Shown here: piece by piece, positions 26,421-35,640 of the stretch
How the letters are laid out: each line of letters opens with the position of its first letter
Numbering within the stretch: the first letter of the stretch is position 1
Origin: JBAVOR01 sp049692255
Lineage (GTDB): Bacteria > Babelota > Babeliae > Babelales > JACPOV01
Length of the DNA stretch: 64,000 bases
Reading direction: 5' to 3'
NCBI GenBank assembly: GCA_049692255.1
Contig: JBAVOR010000016.1
Location: 1 to 64,000 of the forward strand
Program-made: the position numbers and the translations under genes
The notes under the pieces: model-generated
Seen by the model: the letters and a program-made list of their open reading frames with translations, nothing else
What the model was told of the DNA's origin: nothing
Databases searched by the model: none

Positions 26421-27068
26421 TTAACGAGAAAATATCGCACTAAACAGCTGTGTTAAATCAAATTTAAATGCAACGCTCGTTGATTGTGCAGAAATTTGTA
26501 TTTTTTGTGCGACATATTTTTCAGGAAAATGTGTTTCTACTAACGAGCGCATGAGCCGTACAATCTCTACTCCCTTTTCTTCAATGGTCGTATGCAGTGT
26601 GCCTGTGAGATAATTATGCCACAACTCATCAAAGTAGGGGTGCAACTCAACAGGTGTAGCAAGGCGATTCTCTGGCCAATGCGTAACAAATGTAAGCATC
26701 GTTTTTTTGTATAGATTATTTTCTAACATATGAGTGCCTCCGTAGTGGCCAACGCTCAGCCCAATAACAAAGGGAAACATAATAACCCCACCTGCATTCA
26801 TTTCAAAAGTATCCATATCTATGCAGTCAGTGAGCAGCGCTGCAGTGTGAAGCATATGCCCGCTTGTCGCTGCTAAAAGGCCAGCGGTAACAGCAATACT
26901 CACTTTTTTAAGCTTAAATAGCGCACTGCTTTTTTCTTCATTAACACGAGTCATGAAAACGTGTTCCATGTACGCCCATTCATTTCCCTGGAAAAGTGCT
27001 GGTATCGCTGCAATAGACGAAGCGGCAATGCATGCGCTAAAAATAAATGCTTTTTGCAATTTGAACAC
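26421..27068 (-). CDS. membrane-anchored protein, unknown
   Basis: Not recognised. A GTG at 27068 with GGGAG 8 nt upstream gives MFKLQKAFIFSACIAASSIAAI, a signal or anchor; a GTG at 27083 is in frame but has no good site. The 215-residue product has two further hydrophobic segments (about 58-80 and about 93-113, GGVIMFPFVIGLSVGHYGG). The remainder is charged, with several His residues. It may be co-transcribed with the upstream membrane gene at 27105, which lies 36 nt away. Confidence 0.6.
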   Translation of the reverse strand: MFKLQKAFIFSACIAASSIAAIPALFQGNEWAYMEHVFMTRVNEEKSSALFKLKKVSIAVTAGLLAATSGHMLHTAALLTDCIDMDTFEMNAGGVIMFPFVIGLSVGHYGGTHMLENNLYKKTMLTFVTHWPENRLATPVELHPYFDELWHNYLTGTLHTTIEEKGVEIVRLMRSLVETHFPEKYVAQKIQISAQSTSVAFKFDLTQLFSAIFSR

Positions 27069-27104
27069 GAATAAAACTCCCACTAATGGAATACATACTA
27101 TGAA

Positions 27105-27671
27105 TCATATATGTTCATAATAAGGAATAATAGCGCGCAAAGCAAGCAAGCAAGCGATGGCCCCGCAGGGAATGGGTTGGTGGTACAGCAGGTAATCGTA
27201 CCAAGGAGTATACAGAAATAGGAGGTATAAAAATACAGGGATGCTTTTTGCGTTCGTTCGCGTCGAGGTGAGCGAACTATGTGTTCTGCTGAGCATCCAG
27301 CTCAGAGCACCAATGGCCGTCGTGTGTATCCATACGAGTATATGTAACTGGCCGAGCGGCATAGTCAATGGAAGTTGATAATACGTAGCGGTTGCCAGGT
27401 ATAGTGTTGCGCTCATGCAATACCAACAGGTAATGTGCGTAAAGTAACGAGCGTGCGAGGGTATGGTGCGTAGGGTGCTGACTACGTGTATCAGTTGTAA
27501 GCTGTACGTAGTGCACACTGCGCTATCAAAAAGAGCGACGCCTGATACCCCTACTATTGCACACCCAATAACACGGGCGATGAGCAAAGGGACGATAATG
27601 AGCGATACTGCTAATAACGTGTGTATATGGTTCGATATAATTTTTCGTACACACTCAAAATCATGTACCAT
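27105..27671 (-). CDS. polytopic membrane protein, unknown
   Basis: Not recognised. 188 residues with about six hydrophobic helices, Tyr-, His- and Thr-rich, ending in a short tail with two His-Pro-type turns (YHQPIP). It starts 11 nt after the stop of the CorC-like gene on the same strand, so it is probably the second gene of that operon. No transporter signature could be named, although the helix spacing would allow a small integral membrane enzyme or a heptahelical-type fold. Confidence 0.6.
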   Translation of the reverse strand: MVHDFECVRKIISNHIHTLLAVSLIIVPLLIARVIGCAIVGVSGVALFDSAVCTTYSLQLIHVVSTLRTIPSHARYFTHITCWYCMSATLYLATATYYQLPLTMPLGQLHILVWIHTTAIGALSWMLSRTHSSLTSTRTNAKSIPVFLYLLFLYTPWYDYLLYHQPIPCGAIACLLALRAIIPYYEHI

Positions 27672-27682
27672 GAGCGCCTATG

Positions 27683-28984
27683 CTACTCTGGTGCGTGATC
27701 AGTGCCTTTAAAAATGCGTACTTGCAGCACCCGTTTTGCGCTTGCTTGCTGTACATGGAAACCGTACTCTTTGTACACAATCCGTTCGCCGGTTTTAGGC
27801 AGATGTTGTAACTGCTCAGTCAGGAAACCGCCAATAGTAACAGCCGTTACTACTTCAAAGTTGATATTGAGTAGTTTACTCAGCGTTTCTAGCGTCACGC
27901 TGCCATCGATTAACCAACCGCCGTCATGCAACGGTACAATTTTTTCCGGTACGTTTTCGTATTCGTCACGAATTTCACCCACAATCTCTTCCAGCACGTC
28001 TTCCAATGTTACTAAGCCAGTAATGCTGCCATATTCGTTGAGCACGATGGCTATGTGAATATGTTTCAGGCGCAACTCGCGTAATAGTTGGTTGATTTTT
28101 AAACTTTCAGGGATAAATAGAATAGGGCGAACCAGCTCTTCGAGTGGTTTTTCTTGTTGTTGAGACATGAGCAAAAAGATATCTTTTTGCAGCACCATAC
28201 CAATGATATTATCTTTGGTTTCTTTAAAGACCGGTAGGCGCGATAGTTGATATTTAGAAAATACCTCGAACGATTCTTTGAGCGTTGCGCGTGCATCCAG
28301 CATTACAATATCAATTGCGGGGACCATGATCTCTTTTACTTGCTTGCTGCCCAACTTAAAGATGCTTTGAAGCATTTCTGTTTTTTCTCGTTCCATTAAC
28401 CCTTTTTCATTAATGTAATCGATTAAAAAACGAATTTCTCGTTCGGTGACCATCGATTCGGTGGGTTCTGTCGGTCCACCGAAAATGCTTAACACCCACG
28501 CAGACAACCGCATCAAAAAATTAACTACCGGGTACAGCGTGTAATACACCACATTCGTGAACCAAAGTGTTGAACGGAACAGTCGCTCGCCATGTATTTT
28601 AGCTAAATTTTTGGGAATCACTTCACCAAAGATTAAGATAGCAGTAGTGGCCACACCAATGCCCACCGAAAACCCTAAGCCGCCCGAAAGCTGCAGCTGT
28701 TCAAAGAGTGTTTCCATGATATTAGTAATGAGCGCTGCCGCAGTCACGTCGGCCAAATTGCTGCCAATCAATATGGTCACCAGTACTTGCTGAGGGCGCT
28801 CTTCGAGCGTTTTAAATAACTCTTGGTAGCGCGGGCTGGTGGTAGCTATTTCTTTGAGTTTAAACAAACGCAATGCCGTTATGGCCGTTTCTAAAAAAGA
28901 AAACAGCGCACACGCGAGCAATGCAACAAAAAAACCTAGCAATTGGGGGTAAAAAAAGGCACTTCCTAATGGGTCTGGGCTCAT
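27683..28984 (-). CDS. CorC/HlyC-family membrane protein (CNNM + CBS + CorC_HlyC)
   Basis: 433-residue protein of the hemolysin C/CorC-type magnesium and cobalt efflux group. Domain order: DUF21/CNNM transmembrane domain (about 1-190, with four hydrophobic helices, starting FFVALLACALFSFLETAI), two CBS repeats (about 205-330, with VKEIMVPAIDIVMLD and HIAIVLNEYGSITGLVTLED), and the CorC_HlyC domain (about 345-428). The VLNEYGS-GLVTLEDVLEEIVGEI segment is highly diagnostic. Probable role is Mg2+ transport or homeostasis in the inner membrane; a true haemolysin activity is not implied. Confidence 0.93.
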   Translation of the reverse strand: MSPDPLGSAFFYPQLLGFFVALLACALFSFLETAITALRLFKLKEIATTSPRYQELFKTLEERPQQVLVTILIGSNLADVTAAALITNIMETLFEQLQLSGGLGFSVGIGVATTAILIFGEVIPKNLAKIHGERLFRSTLWFTNVVYYTLYPVVNFLMRLSAWVLSIFGGPTEPTESMVTEREIRFLIDYINEKGLMEREKTEMLQSIFKLGSKQVKEIMVPAIDIVMLDARATLKESFEVFSKYQLSRLPVFKETKDNIIGMVLQKDIFLLMSQQQEKPLEELVRPILFIPESLKINQLLRELRLKHIHIAIVLNEYGSITGLVTLEDVLEEIVGEIRDEYENVPEKIVPLHDGGWLIDGSVTLETLSKLLNINFEVVTAVTIGGFLTEQLQHLPKTGERIVYKEYGFHVQQASAKRVLQVRIFKGTDHAPE

Positions 28985-29011
28985 GATACCTACAGTGTCC
29001 TTACCGTATAA

Positions 29012-31018
29012 TTATTCATCAAAATCATCATCCTCTTCATCGACATCGGCAATCGTATCATATTCTTTATCGAAAAACGATTGTAATTTTTTACTGCGCG
29101 AAGAGTGGCGTAACTTACGTAAAGCCTTTACTTCAATTTGACGAATACGCTCACGAGTTACCGAAAAGTCTTTCCCGACTTCTTCTAGCGTATGCTCTGA
29201 AGCAACGTCTATGCCAAAACGCATTTTTAACACTTTTTCTTCGCGTGGCGTTAATGTCTTAAGCACTTCACGCACTCGTTCCTTCAGATCGTTGCTGGCA
29301 ACCGTTTCTGCAGGAGAAAAATCGTTTTCATTTTCAATAAAGTCTTTAATAAAGGCGTCTTCGCTATCACCAACCGGTGTTTCTAAAGAGATAGGTTCTT
29401 TAGAAATTTTGATGATATTTTTAATCTTCTTTTCATCAATATTCAGCTCTTTAGACAGTTCGGTGTGTGATGGTTCGCGGCCATGTTCTTGAATAAAGAT
29501 GCGTTTAATTTTGTTGATCTTGTTGAGCGTTTCAACCATGTGAACCGGTACACGAATGGTACGAGACTGATCGGCAATGGCACGGGTAATTGCTTGACGG
29601 ATCCACCAAGTCGCATACGTAGAGAACTTATATCCCCGTTCAAATTCGAACTTTTCCACCGCTTTCATCAAACCAATGTTACCTTCTTGAATCAGGTCAA
29701 GAAAGTGCAAGCCTTTGTTGATGTATTTTTTAGCAATATTAACGACAAGGCGTAAGTTTGCTTTTGCTAGATCATCTTTAGCACGTTTGTCTTTGAGCAA
29801 GCCGATTTGCAACTTATGATAATGCTTATAAATAACTTCGTGTGGCAAGCCCATCTCTTGTTCTACTTTTTTAATGAGCTTGTGCGCGGTGCGAATGTTT
29901 CTTTCCAACTCTTCTTTTTCTGCCACTTGCTCTGCATCGATATTTTTTATGCCGTTCAGATTATTAAGTCGTATTTCATCACGCTTAATCTCTTGCTGTT
30001 TTTCTTCAATTTTATTGATATTTTTTTCAATGCGTTTTGATAGTTTGCGCAGTAATTTGTTGGCGATCTTAATCATTTGAATTTGTGCGCTTATTTCTTC
30101 TTTATTTTTGCGCACCTTATCAAGCATCTCTTTCTTTTTTTCTTCTGTTTCCAATTTTCCGCGATAGCTTAAGTAAATGCGCTCTTCGTTTGCTATTAAA
30201 TCTTTAATGGTATTGATAGTTGCCAAAAAGACCGCGCCTTCTTCTTCAATTTTAGGAAGGTTTTCTTGGAACTCAGAAAACTGAATAATATCTTTCAGCG
30301 GTACCGTATTTTTTTGTACCTTTTCTCCGATGCTCACCAGCTCTTTGTGAATAAAAGGGAATTTAGAGATCGATTCGATAGCTTCTTTTTTGCCTAACGC
30401 TATCTGGTCTGCAATAACTTTTTCTGTTTTTTTATTGAGTAACGGAATCTTACCGATTTCTCGCAGGTATACTTTTACCCCATCAGTTAATTGGGTAGCC
30501 CCTGCCATTTCTTTAGGATTTTCCTCTTCTTCCTCATCTTCATCTTCGGCCGCTTCTTCTTCTTGTTCATCCCCTTCAAACTCGAGATTATTAAAGCTCG
30601 ACTTTACTGAGCTGGTAGCAGACTCTTCTTCATCTTTGTGTAAATCTTCCAACGCCGATGAGGCTAGATCATCAACATCATCAATTAACATTTCTATACC
30701 CTCTTTTTCCAATGTGCGTAAAAGTTCTTGGGTATCTTTTTCATTTAATTGATACTGTTGCGTTGCTTCAATCAGTTCTTCTTGAGTGAGTGCGCCTCGC
30801 TTATGCGCGCGGGTAACGATAGCGGCAAATATCTGATTTTTGATATCCGTATCTTTGTCGGCAAGCTGCTCTTTCTTAACCGCATCTTGGATACTATTTT
30901 TTTTGGAAAGGGAGCTCTTTTTTAGTATCGATTTTGGTTTATTTTTTGTGCTCATGGAAGATGAGGATGCTACCGGTTTTTTACTGATTGTTTGTTTGAT
31001 CGTTATTTTTTTCTTCAT
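29012..31018 (-). CDS. rpoD: RNA polymerase primary sigma factor
   Basis: Sigma-70 of 668 residues. Region 1.1-like helices (about 55-125) follow a Lys/Ser-rich N-terminus. An acidic stretch rich in Glu and Asp (about 130-172) comes next, then region 1.2 ([16 protein letters not shown], about 183-198). A non-conserved Lys/Glu-rich insert (about 290-400) separates 1.2 from region 2, which is complete ([20 protein letters not shown] through [17 protein letters not shown], about 432-490). Region 4.2 has the helix-turn-helix ([20 protein letters not shown], about 620-639). It overlaps the end of dnaG by 4 nt, the usual dnaG-rpoD arrangement. Confidence 0.96.
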   Translation of the reverse strand: MKKKITIKQTISKKPVASSSSMSTKNKPKSILKKSSLSKKNSIQDAVKKEQLADKDTDIKNQIFAAIVTRAHKRGALTQEELIEATQQYQLNEKDTQELLRTLEKEGIEMLIDDVDDLASSALEDLHKDEEESATSSVKSSFNNLEFEGDEQEEEAAEDEDEEEEENPKEMAGATQLTDGVKVYLREIGKIPLLNKKTEKVIADQIALGKKEAIESISKFPFIHKELVSIGEKVQKNTVPLKDIIQFSEFQENLPKIEEEGAVFLATINTIKDLIANEERIYLSYRGKLETEEKKKEMLDKVRKNKEEISAQIQMIKIANKLLRKLSKRIEKNINKIEEKQQEIKRDEIRLNNLNGIKNIDAEQVAEKEELERNIRTAHKLIKKVEQEMGLPHEVIYKHYHKLQIGLLKDKRAKDDLAKANLRLVVNIAKKYINKGLHFLDLIQEGNIGLMKAVEKFEFERGYKFSTYATWWIRQAITRAIADQSRTIRVPVHMVETLNKINKIKRIFIQEHGREPSHTELSKELNIDEKKIKNIIKISKEPISLETPVGDSEDAFIKDFIENENDFSPAETVASNDLKERVREVLKTLTPREEKVLKMRFGIDVASEHTLEEVGKDFSVTRERIRQIEVKALRKLRHSSRSKKLQSFFDKEYDTIADVDEEDDDFDE

Positions 31019-32805
31019 ATAAGCCCCTTACGCAAAAGAGTGCGGCGTAATTCCTGGAACGTTTGTATTATCGATTCAACTTCTTGGGTATTTTGAGCCA
31101 TTGTTGCGTGTTGTAACCGTTCTTTGGTTTGTGCAACAATGGTTTTCCACTGCCTTTTTTGAAATTGCATGAGAAGCATCGGTAGGTCATTTTTTTCTAC
31201 CGTATCGCCATACTCAATAAGCAATTTATGTACAAGCAGCTTTTCATCAGCAGGTAATAAAGACATACGATCGCCACCATGGTCTGCATTATGCAGTGTG
31301 GCCTCTTTTATTTTAATATAGATAGTTTTTAATGGCTCACTCAAATAGGTGCGTACATATGTCTCGTCTTCTGGCTCAAGGATATCCATATGGTTTATTA
31401 TAACAGAAAATAATTTTTTTTCCAAGATGGTGAGCGTTTCAGCACTATCAATGAGCGGTGGTAAGGCCGGTGTCGCTACAGAAACGGCTGATTCAGGCAG
31501 CTCTTTTTTACTGCTATTTTTGAGCATGCGCTGATATTCTTGCTTGAGCGTTTCGACCGATATGGCAAACTGCTGTGCCGCCTGTTGCAAAATAAGATCT
31601 TTTTTGAATGGGTCTTGCAGATGTGCTATAGCATCAAGCACCTCTTTGATAGCTTCTATTTTTTCCTTGACCGCTTTAGCGCTGAATCCTGCGCTATTCT
31701 TTTCAATTAAATAACTGAAAATATCTTTTGACTGTGCGATAGCCTCTTCGAGCGTTCCTTTTTTAGCAAGCCATGAGGCAGGGTCTTCTGTTGGCGGTAA
31801 AGGAATGATGTGCAGTTCAAGGCCTAGTTCCCAGCACAGTGATGCCATGCGTACCATGGCCCGTTGCCCAGCGGCATCTCCATCGTATGCAGCGTATATA
31901 TGATTAACATACCGTGCAATAAGGCGCAGCTGTTCAATGGTGCAGGCGGTACCCATGGTTGCTACCGTTGCCCCATAACCGTGCTGCATCATAGCCATGC
32001 AATCAAGGTATCCTTCAACAATAAAGACGCTATCTTCTTTTTGCATTGCCGCTTTTGCTCTATCGAGCCCGAACAGGAGATGGCCTTTGGTAAAATATTC
32101 ATTTTCACGGGAATTGTAATATTTTGCTCGTTCGTCTCCGCCAACAAATACACGGCCACCAAAGCCATAGATACGACCCATGTGGTCGGTAATAGGGAAC
32201 ATAACGCGATTTTCAAAGGGAGAAAATGGCATATTTTTAGTTTCTTGTATAATGCCAACTTTGATCAGATCTTCTACTAAAAAAGAACTTTTTTTGAGTG
32301 CAGTAATAACTTGCTGCACCCCGTGTGCGCCCGGAGGAAAATAACCGATTTGATGCGTAATAATCATCTGCTCTTGAATGCCTCTGTTCTTGAGATATTG
32401 CAGTACTGCAGGTGATTTGAGTAACAGACTATGAAATAATGAACAGAGCATCTGGTGCAATGCGTGGTAACGTGTTTTTTCTTCGTGTGATTGAGTGCGG
32501 TCTGGCCCTTTAGAGGGACTCATCTTTTCTGGCAAACTAATTTTATATTGATCAGCAAGCATTTGCACTGCTTCAAAGGGAGAGCAATGTTCTACTTTTG
32601 CAATAAATTCGATCACATCACCCCCGGTATGGCAACCAAAGCAGTAGAAAATATTTTTATGGGGGCTGACGGTAAAAGAAGCAGTCTTTTCGGTATGAAA
32701 CGGGCAGGTGCCCTTAAAGTAGTATCCTACCTTTTTGAGTGTGGCATATTGACTTACCACATCCAAAATTGAAACTTGTTGTTTAATGAGACTGAATGCG
32801 TTCAT
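31015..32805 (-). CDS. dnaG: DNA primase
   Basis: Makes RNA primers for replication. The 596-residue protein has the N-terminal CHC2 zinc finger (C at about 34, H at 37, C at 55 and 58 in [15 protein letters not shown]...FYCFGC), then the TOPRIM catalytic domain. TOPRIM shows [13 protein letters not shown] (about 255-267, acidic EGYLD) and [13 protein letters not shown] (about 300-312, DGD). FGGR (about 216-219) belongs to the RNAP-like part. The C-terminal helicase-binding domain (about 450-596) is poorly conserved but of normal length. Lies between lgt and rpoD, overlapping both. Confidence 0.95.
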   Translation of the reverse strand: MNAFSLIKQQVSILDVVSQYATLKKVGYYFKGTCPFHTEKTASFTVSPHKNIFYCFGCHTGGDVIEFIAKVEHCSPFEAVQMLADQYKISLPEKMSPSKGPDRTQSHEEKTRYHALHQMLCSLFHSLLLKSPAVLQYLKNRGIQEQMIITHQIGYFPPGAHGVQQVITALKKSSFLVEDLIKVGIIQETKNMPFSPFENRVMFPITDHMGRIYGFGGRVFVGGDERAKYYNSRENEYFTKGHLLFGLDRAKAAMQKEDSVFIVEGYLDCMAMMQHGYGATVATMGTACTIEQLRLIARYVNHIYAAYDGDAAGQRAMVRMASLCWELGLELHIIPLPPTEDPASWLAKKGTLEEAIAQSKDIFSYLIEKNSAGFSAKAVKEKIEAIKEVLDAIAHLQDPFKKDLILQQAAQQFAISVETLKQEYQRMLKNSSKKELPESAVSVATPALPPLIDSAETLTILEKKLFSVIINHMDILEPEDETYVRTYLSEPLKTIYIKIKEATLHNADHGGDRMSLLPADEKLLVHKLLIEYGDTVEKNDLPMLLMQFQKRQWKTIVAQTKERLQHATMAQNTQEVESIIQTFQELRRTLLRKGLI

Positions 32806-33535
32806 GTGTGTATCGCCTTACGTACCAATATATACCCAGGCCGCTGCTTATTACCAATAGTGCGATACATTGTTGTACCGAGAGCCATGACATGGGGGTG
32901 CATGTGCGATCGGCACGAAAAAAATCAACGATAAAACGTTCCAATCCTACTCCTATGACGTATGCAGCAAAGATTGTGCCTTGTGCATGCCAACGTTTGT
33001 GTGCCATTGCGTATAAGCAGGCAAATAAGAGCAGCAATGCGCCAGCGCTGTACAGTTGTGTCGGATGGGTGTGCACAGAGTAAAGCCATAGATCTCGTGC
33101 TTGCATGAGTGCGGTGCCGCCACAACAACCAGCAGTTAAGCAGCCAATGCGCGCAACTGCCTGTAATAATGGCATATATAACGCCAAAATATCAGCAGTA
33201 GGGAGCACGGGAATGGCGCGGGACCATAAGTAGAACGCTATTGTTGATACGGTAGCAATAACGCTCCCTAAAATAGAAAACCCACCATACCAGGGCAGTA
33301 GTAGATCAAGAAAACTTTCGATTTGGCCATGAGAAGTAAGTGCATAGACCACTCGTCCCCCAATAAAAGCGCTTACAATGCCTGTAATAATAAGTGAAGA
33401 AAAGACGTTTTCATCAAAAAGTTGTTTTCTTCTTTCATCGTGAATAATAAGTCGCCAGTAAAGCAGCGTGGCACATGCAATAAAGAGGCCGTAACTGTGA
33501 ATGGCAATGGGGCCCCAGATATGGAGTAGTTCCAT
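32783..33535 (-). CDS. lgt: prolipoprotein diacylglyceryl transferase
   Basis: Inner-membrane enzyme moving diacylglycerol from phosphatidylglycerol to the Cys of lipoprotein precursors. 250 residues, about seven hydrophobic helices. Family features: start with IHSYGLFIACA (12-22), GGRVVYAL (about 60-67), WYGGFSILGSVIA (about 82-94), the ARIGCLTAGCCGG segment (about 127-139) matching the R-GN-NGE region in shortened form, HPTQLYSA (about 156-163) and LERFIVDFFRADRT (about 209-222). First gene of the lgt-dnaG-rpoD run, overlapping dnaG by 23 nt. Its presence implies that the lipoboxes in the window are functional. Confidence 0.92.
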   Translation of the reverse strand: MELLHIWGPIAIHSYGLFIACATLLYWRLIIHDERRKQLFDENVFSSLIITGIVSAFIGGRVVYALTSHGQIESFLDLLLPWYGGFSILGSVIATVSTIAFYLWSRAIPVLPTADILALYMPLLQAVARIGCLTAGCCGGTALMQARDLWLYSVHTHPTQLYSAGALLLLFACLYAMAHKRWHAQGTIFAAYVIGVGLERFIVDFFRADRTCTPMSWLSVQQCIALLVISSGLGIYWYVRRYTHERIQSH

Positions 33536-33636
33536 ATAACCTCTGTTTTTTTAATGTTTGTGTATTCTTACTAGTCTGGGCAAAAATGTTGGTTTTGGCA
33601 AAGGATTCGAAGAAAATATTATTCCTCTTGTATTTA

Positions 33637-33666
33637 TTGCAAATTGGATAATAAAATATATATACT
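33637..33666 (+). promoter_or_regulatory. sigma-70-type promoter
   Basis: TTGCAA at 33637-33642 and TATACT at 33661-33666, spaced 18 nt, about 50 nt upstream of the small secreted-protein gene at 33717. It is the clearest -35/-10 pair I could find ahead of this gene pair. Confidence 0.55.
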
Positions 33667-33716
33667 ATTGTGTAGATACGGATTGAAATTAAAAAGCGGA
33701 TTAAAACGGAGGACTT

Positions 33717-34115
33717 ATGAATAAAATGATGGGCTCGTTGTTATTGATGAGTATGGCGGGGAATATGCATGCAGTGCCTACCGCAATAACCATTACTAAC
33801 AAAACAGGAAACACAATTAACGCACTGATACCTAATGCTTTTGGCGGGGATCGAGGATATTTAGTAGTACCCACTACTGAAAAAGATGGTATTCTAGATG
33901 GGCAAACTGTAATATTAAGCTGCGCTAAGATAGCAACTAACACAATCGTGAATTTTCATGCGTTGCGCTGGACTCTCCCCACCATTCAACTAGCTATTAG
34001 TGATGCTGATAACAAGTGGCAAACCGTCAGATCTGGTATTCCACCTCTTGATTATCAGCTTGCAGTTACTATTACTGCAAAAGATGTCGTACTTATTAAA
34101 GAGCAAAAATCGTAA
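33717..34115 (+). CDS. small secreted beta-rich protein, tandem paralogue 1
   Basis: Not recognised. GGAGGA precedes the ATG. The 132-residue product has a signal peptide (MGSLLLMSMAGNMHA, 5-19) and then a series of short beta-strand-like stretches, starting TAITITNKTGNTINALI. Its C-terminal third (WQTVRSGIPPLDYQLAVTI) lines up with WQIIRNNIPAGAVPTQITL of the next gene, so the two are divergent paralogues in tandem. A single Cys lies mid-protein. Likely periplasmic or secreted. Confidence 0.7.
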   Translation: MNKMMGSLLLMSMAGNMHAVPTAITITNKTGNTINALIPNAFGGDRGYLVVPTTEKDGILDGQTVILSCAKIATNTIVNFHALRWTLPTIQLAISDADNKWQTVRSGIPPLDYQLAVTITAKDVVLIKEQKS

Positions 34116-34132
34116 ATAATAAGGAGTTATTA

Positions 34133-34483
34133 ATGAAAAGAATAAGAGTTCTTTGGTGGGTTATAATGACATATACAATAGATATGCTTCCTGGTCATTA
34201 CGCAGTATCAGTTACCAATAACGCAAGCGTGCCTGTAGATATGAAATTAGAGGTACAAAAAGACGGAGCACCTCTTACGTTGCAATTCGTAAGCGGAACG
34301 AAGTCGGGAGGATCAGCTCAGCTGGCAGGAGATATTGATGCGGGCAATAGTGCAGCAGTGTTTTCAATAGCATATCAAGGGGGGAATTGGCAGATTATAC
34401 GGAATAATATACCTGCCGGCGCTGTGCCAACTCAGATAACACTTGCCCAGCAGAAAAATCTCCGTACTTTTTCTGCTAACTAA
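34133..34483 (+). CDS. small secreted beta-rich protein, tandem paralogue 2
   Basis: 116-residue partner of the gene 17 nt upstream, with AAGGAG ahead of the ATG. It begins with a hydrophobic N-terminus (VLWWVIMTYTIDMLPGHYA) of signal type and then YAVSVTNNASVPVDMKLEV, matching the ITNKTG start of its neighbour. The WQIIRNNIP motif is near residue 84. Its function is unknown. Its end overlaps the convergent gene at 34476 by 8 nt. Confidence 0.7.
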   Translation: MKRIRVLWWVIMTYTIDMLPGHYAVSVTNNASVPVDMKLEVQKDGAPLTLQFVSGTKSGGSAQLAGDIDAGNSAAVFSIAYQGGNWQIIRNNIPAGAVPTQITLAQQKNLRTFSAN

Positions 34484-35114
34484 TATTTGCAGTACTTTTG
34501 TCTTGCGTATCTGGCTGTGCTTGTAATGCTATGCGATCAGGCGCATCCCAGCAGAAAGTAATGCTTGCTTGTTTATGGCCTGCGGGCAAGGGCAGCGAAA
34601 GTTCTTTTTTTTCTTGATGGTACATGATGCCGAACCGTTTAAATTCGCATGCATACGCGACCGTTACTTTACCATCACTGACCGGTACCGTGACCGATTC
34701 ATTATTGCCCAACAGTTTTTGATTGATAGTTACTTGGAAAAGAGAAGGTTTTGGTTTTGCCCAATGCCCTTCGTAGGTAATCATTTTGTCGGTAATGCTA
34801 TTTACGATAGTGATCGTTTCCGCTTTTTTAGCTGCAGGAACAACTGGAGATATAACAGCAGTAATGGCTTGAGGCTTTTCATGTGCTCTTGGCTCCTGTT
34901 TTTGTTGCGTGGCTATTTCTTTTCGCTCGAGCCCATTTTTTGGTGCACAATTGGGTTCCTGCTTCTTTTGTGTTACGGCTACTGGGGCTTTTTTTTCTAG
35001 TTCGCAGCTCATGCGTTGCGACTGTTGTTTTTTCTTTAACATCGCGCTCGTAACACATGGATATTGCGCAAGTATGCCCAGCAATGCAATAGATATTTTT
35101 TTTGTATGCTTCAT
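34476..35114 (-). CDS. secreted Lys/Gln-rich protein, unknown
   Basis: Not recognised. 212 residues with signal peptide (MKHTKKISIALLGILAQYPCVTSA). After it comes a low-complexity Lys/Gln/Glu/Pro linker (about 25-85), then a beta-rich domain (about 95-210) starting ETITIVNSITDKMITYEGHW. This opening resembles the TITNKTG / SVTNNAS openings of the two small genes just upstream on the other strand, so a shared fold is possible but not proven. Confidence 0.66.
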   Translation of the reverse strand: MKHTKKISIALLGILAQYPCVTSAMLKKKQQSQRMSCELEKKAPVAVTQKKQEPNCAPKNGLERKEIATQQKQEPRAHEKPQAITAVISPVVPAAKKAETITIVNSITDKMITYEGHWAKPKPSLFQVTINQKLLGNNESVTVPVSDGKVTVAYACEFKRFGIMYHQEKKELSLPLPAGHKQASITFCWDAPDRIALQAQPDTQDKSTANIS

Positions 35115-35145
35115 CTCTGTTCCTTCTTTTTCAAAACATTAAAAA

Positions 35146-35640
35146 TTACTTCTTAAACATGTTTTTTATCTCAACTGCGGCCTCAATTGCGGCTCCTATT
35201 GCAATGAGTCCTAGTGGAATGGCAAATGCTACCCCGCCGACTGTCCACCAATTCATGAATCTTTCTGGTGAAACTATTTTGCATTCCGTACTGGATTCGG
35301 TCGCTTCATAGCGGTAAAACATCTTATAATTGGCGACGTTTAAACCGCACCATTGCACCGGTTGTATAAAGCTGACTTCGGCATGAGCTACTCGCATAGC
35401 GACACCATCTTTATAAAACGTGTTTTCTTTGGTTACTTTTTCGATTCTAAATTTACCGCAACCAGGAAAATCAATTTCTTTATTCACATCGTCTTCTTTG
35501 AATGATTGTGGTATAGGAAAGTTCTCAACCAGAAACGTTTCAAGTATTTTCTGCTTATTTTGCGGCGCATCAGCCTCTGCAGTGTAAATGCACGATATAA
35601 TACCTAAAGTTGCTAGCAGTAGCAATGCATATTTTTTCAT
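35146..35640 (-). CDS. putative lipoprotein with C-terminal membrane helix, unknown
   Basis: 164 residues. The N-terminus (MKKYALLLLATLGIISCIYTAEA) has a possible lipobox IISC at 14-17, which would make it an Lgt substrate, though a plain signal peptide is the alternative. The middle part has three further Cys, so disulphides may form. A hydrophobic helix (about 132-156, VGGVAFAIPLGLIAIGAAI) is followed by a Lys-rich end. The ATG overlaps the mnmG stop by one base (TAATG), so the gene is coupled to mnmG. Function unknown. Confidence 0.68.
   Translation of the reverse strand: MKKYALLLLATLGIISCIYTAEADAPQNKQKILETFLVENFPIPQSFKEDDVNKEIDFPGCGKFRIEKVTKENTFYKDGVAMRVAHAEVSFIQPVQWCGLNVANYKMFYRYEATESSTECKIVSPERFMNWWTVGGVAFAIPLGLIAIGAAIEAAVEIKNMFKK

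Noticed and set aside
27683..28984. Haemolysin
   Set aside because: The domain order is that of CorC/CNNM magnesium-related membrane proteins; the haemolysin name comes from one historical member.
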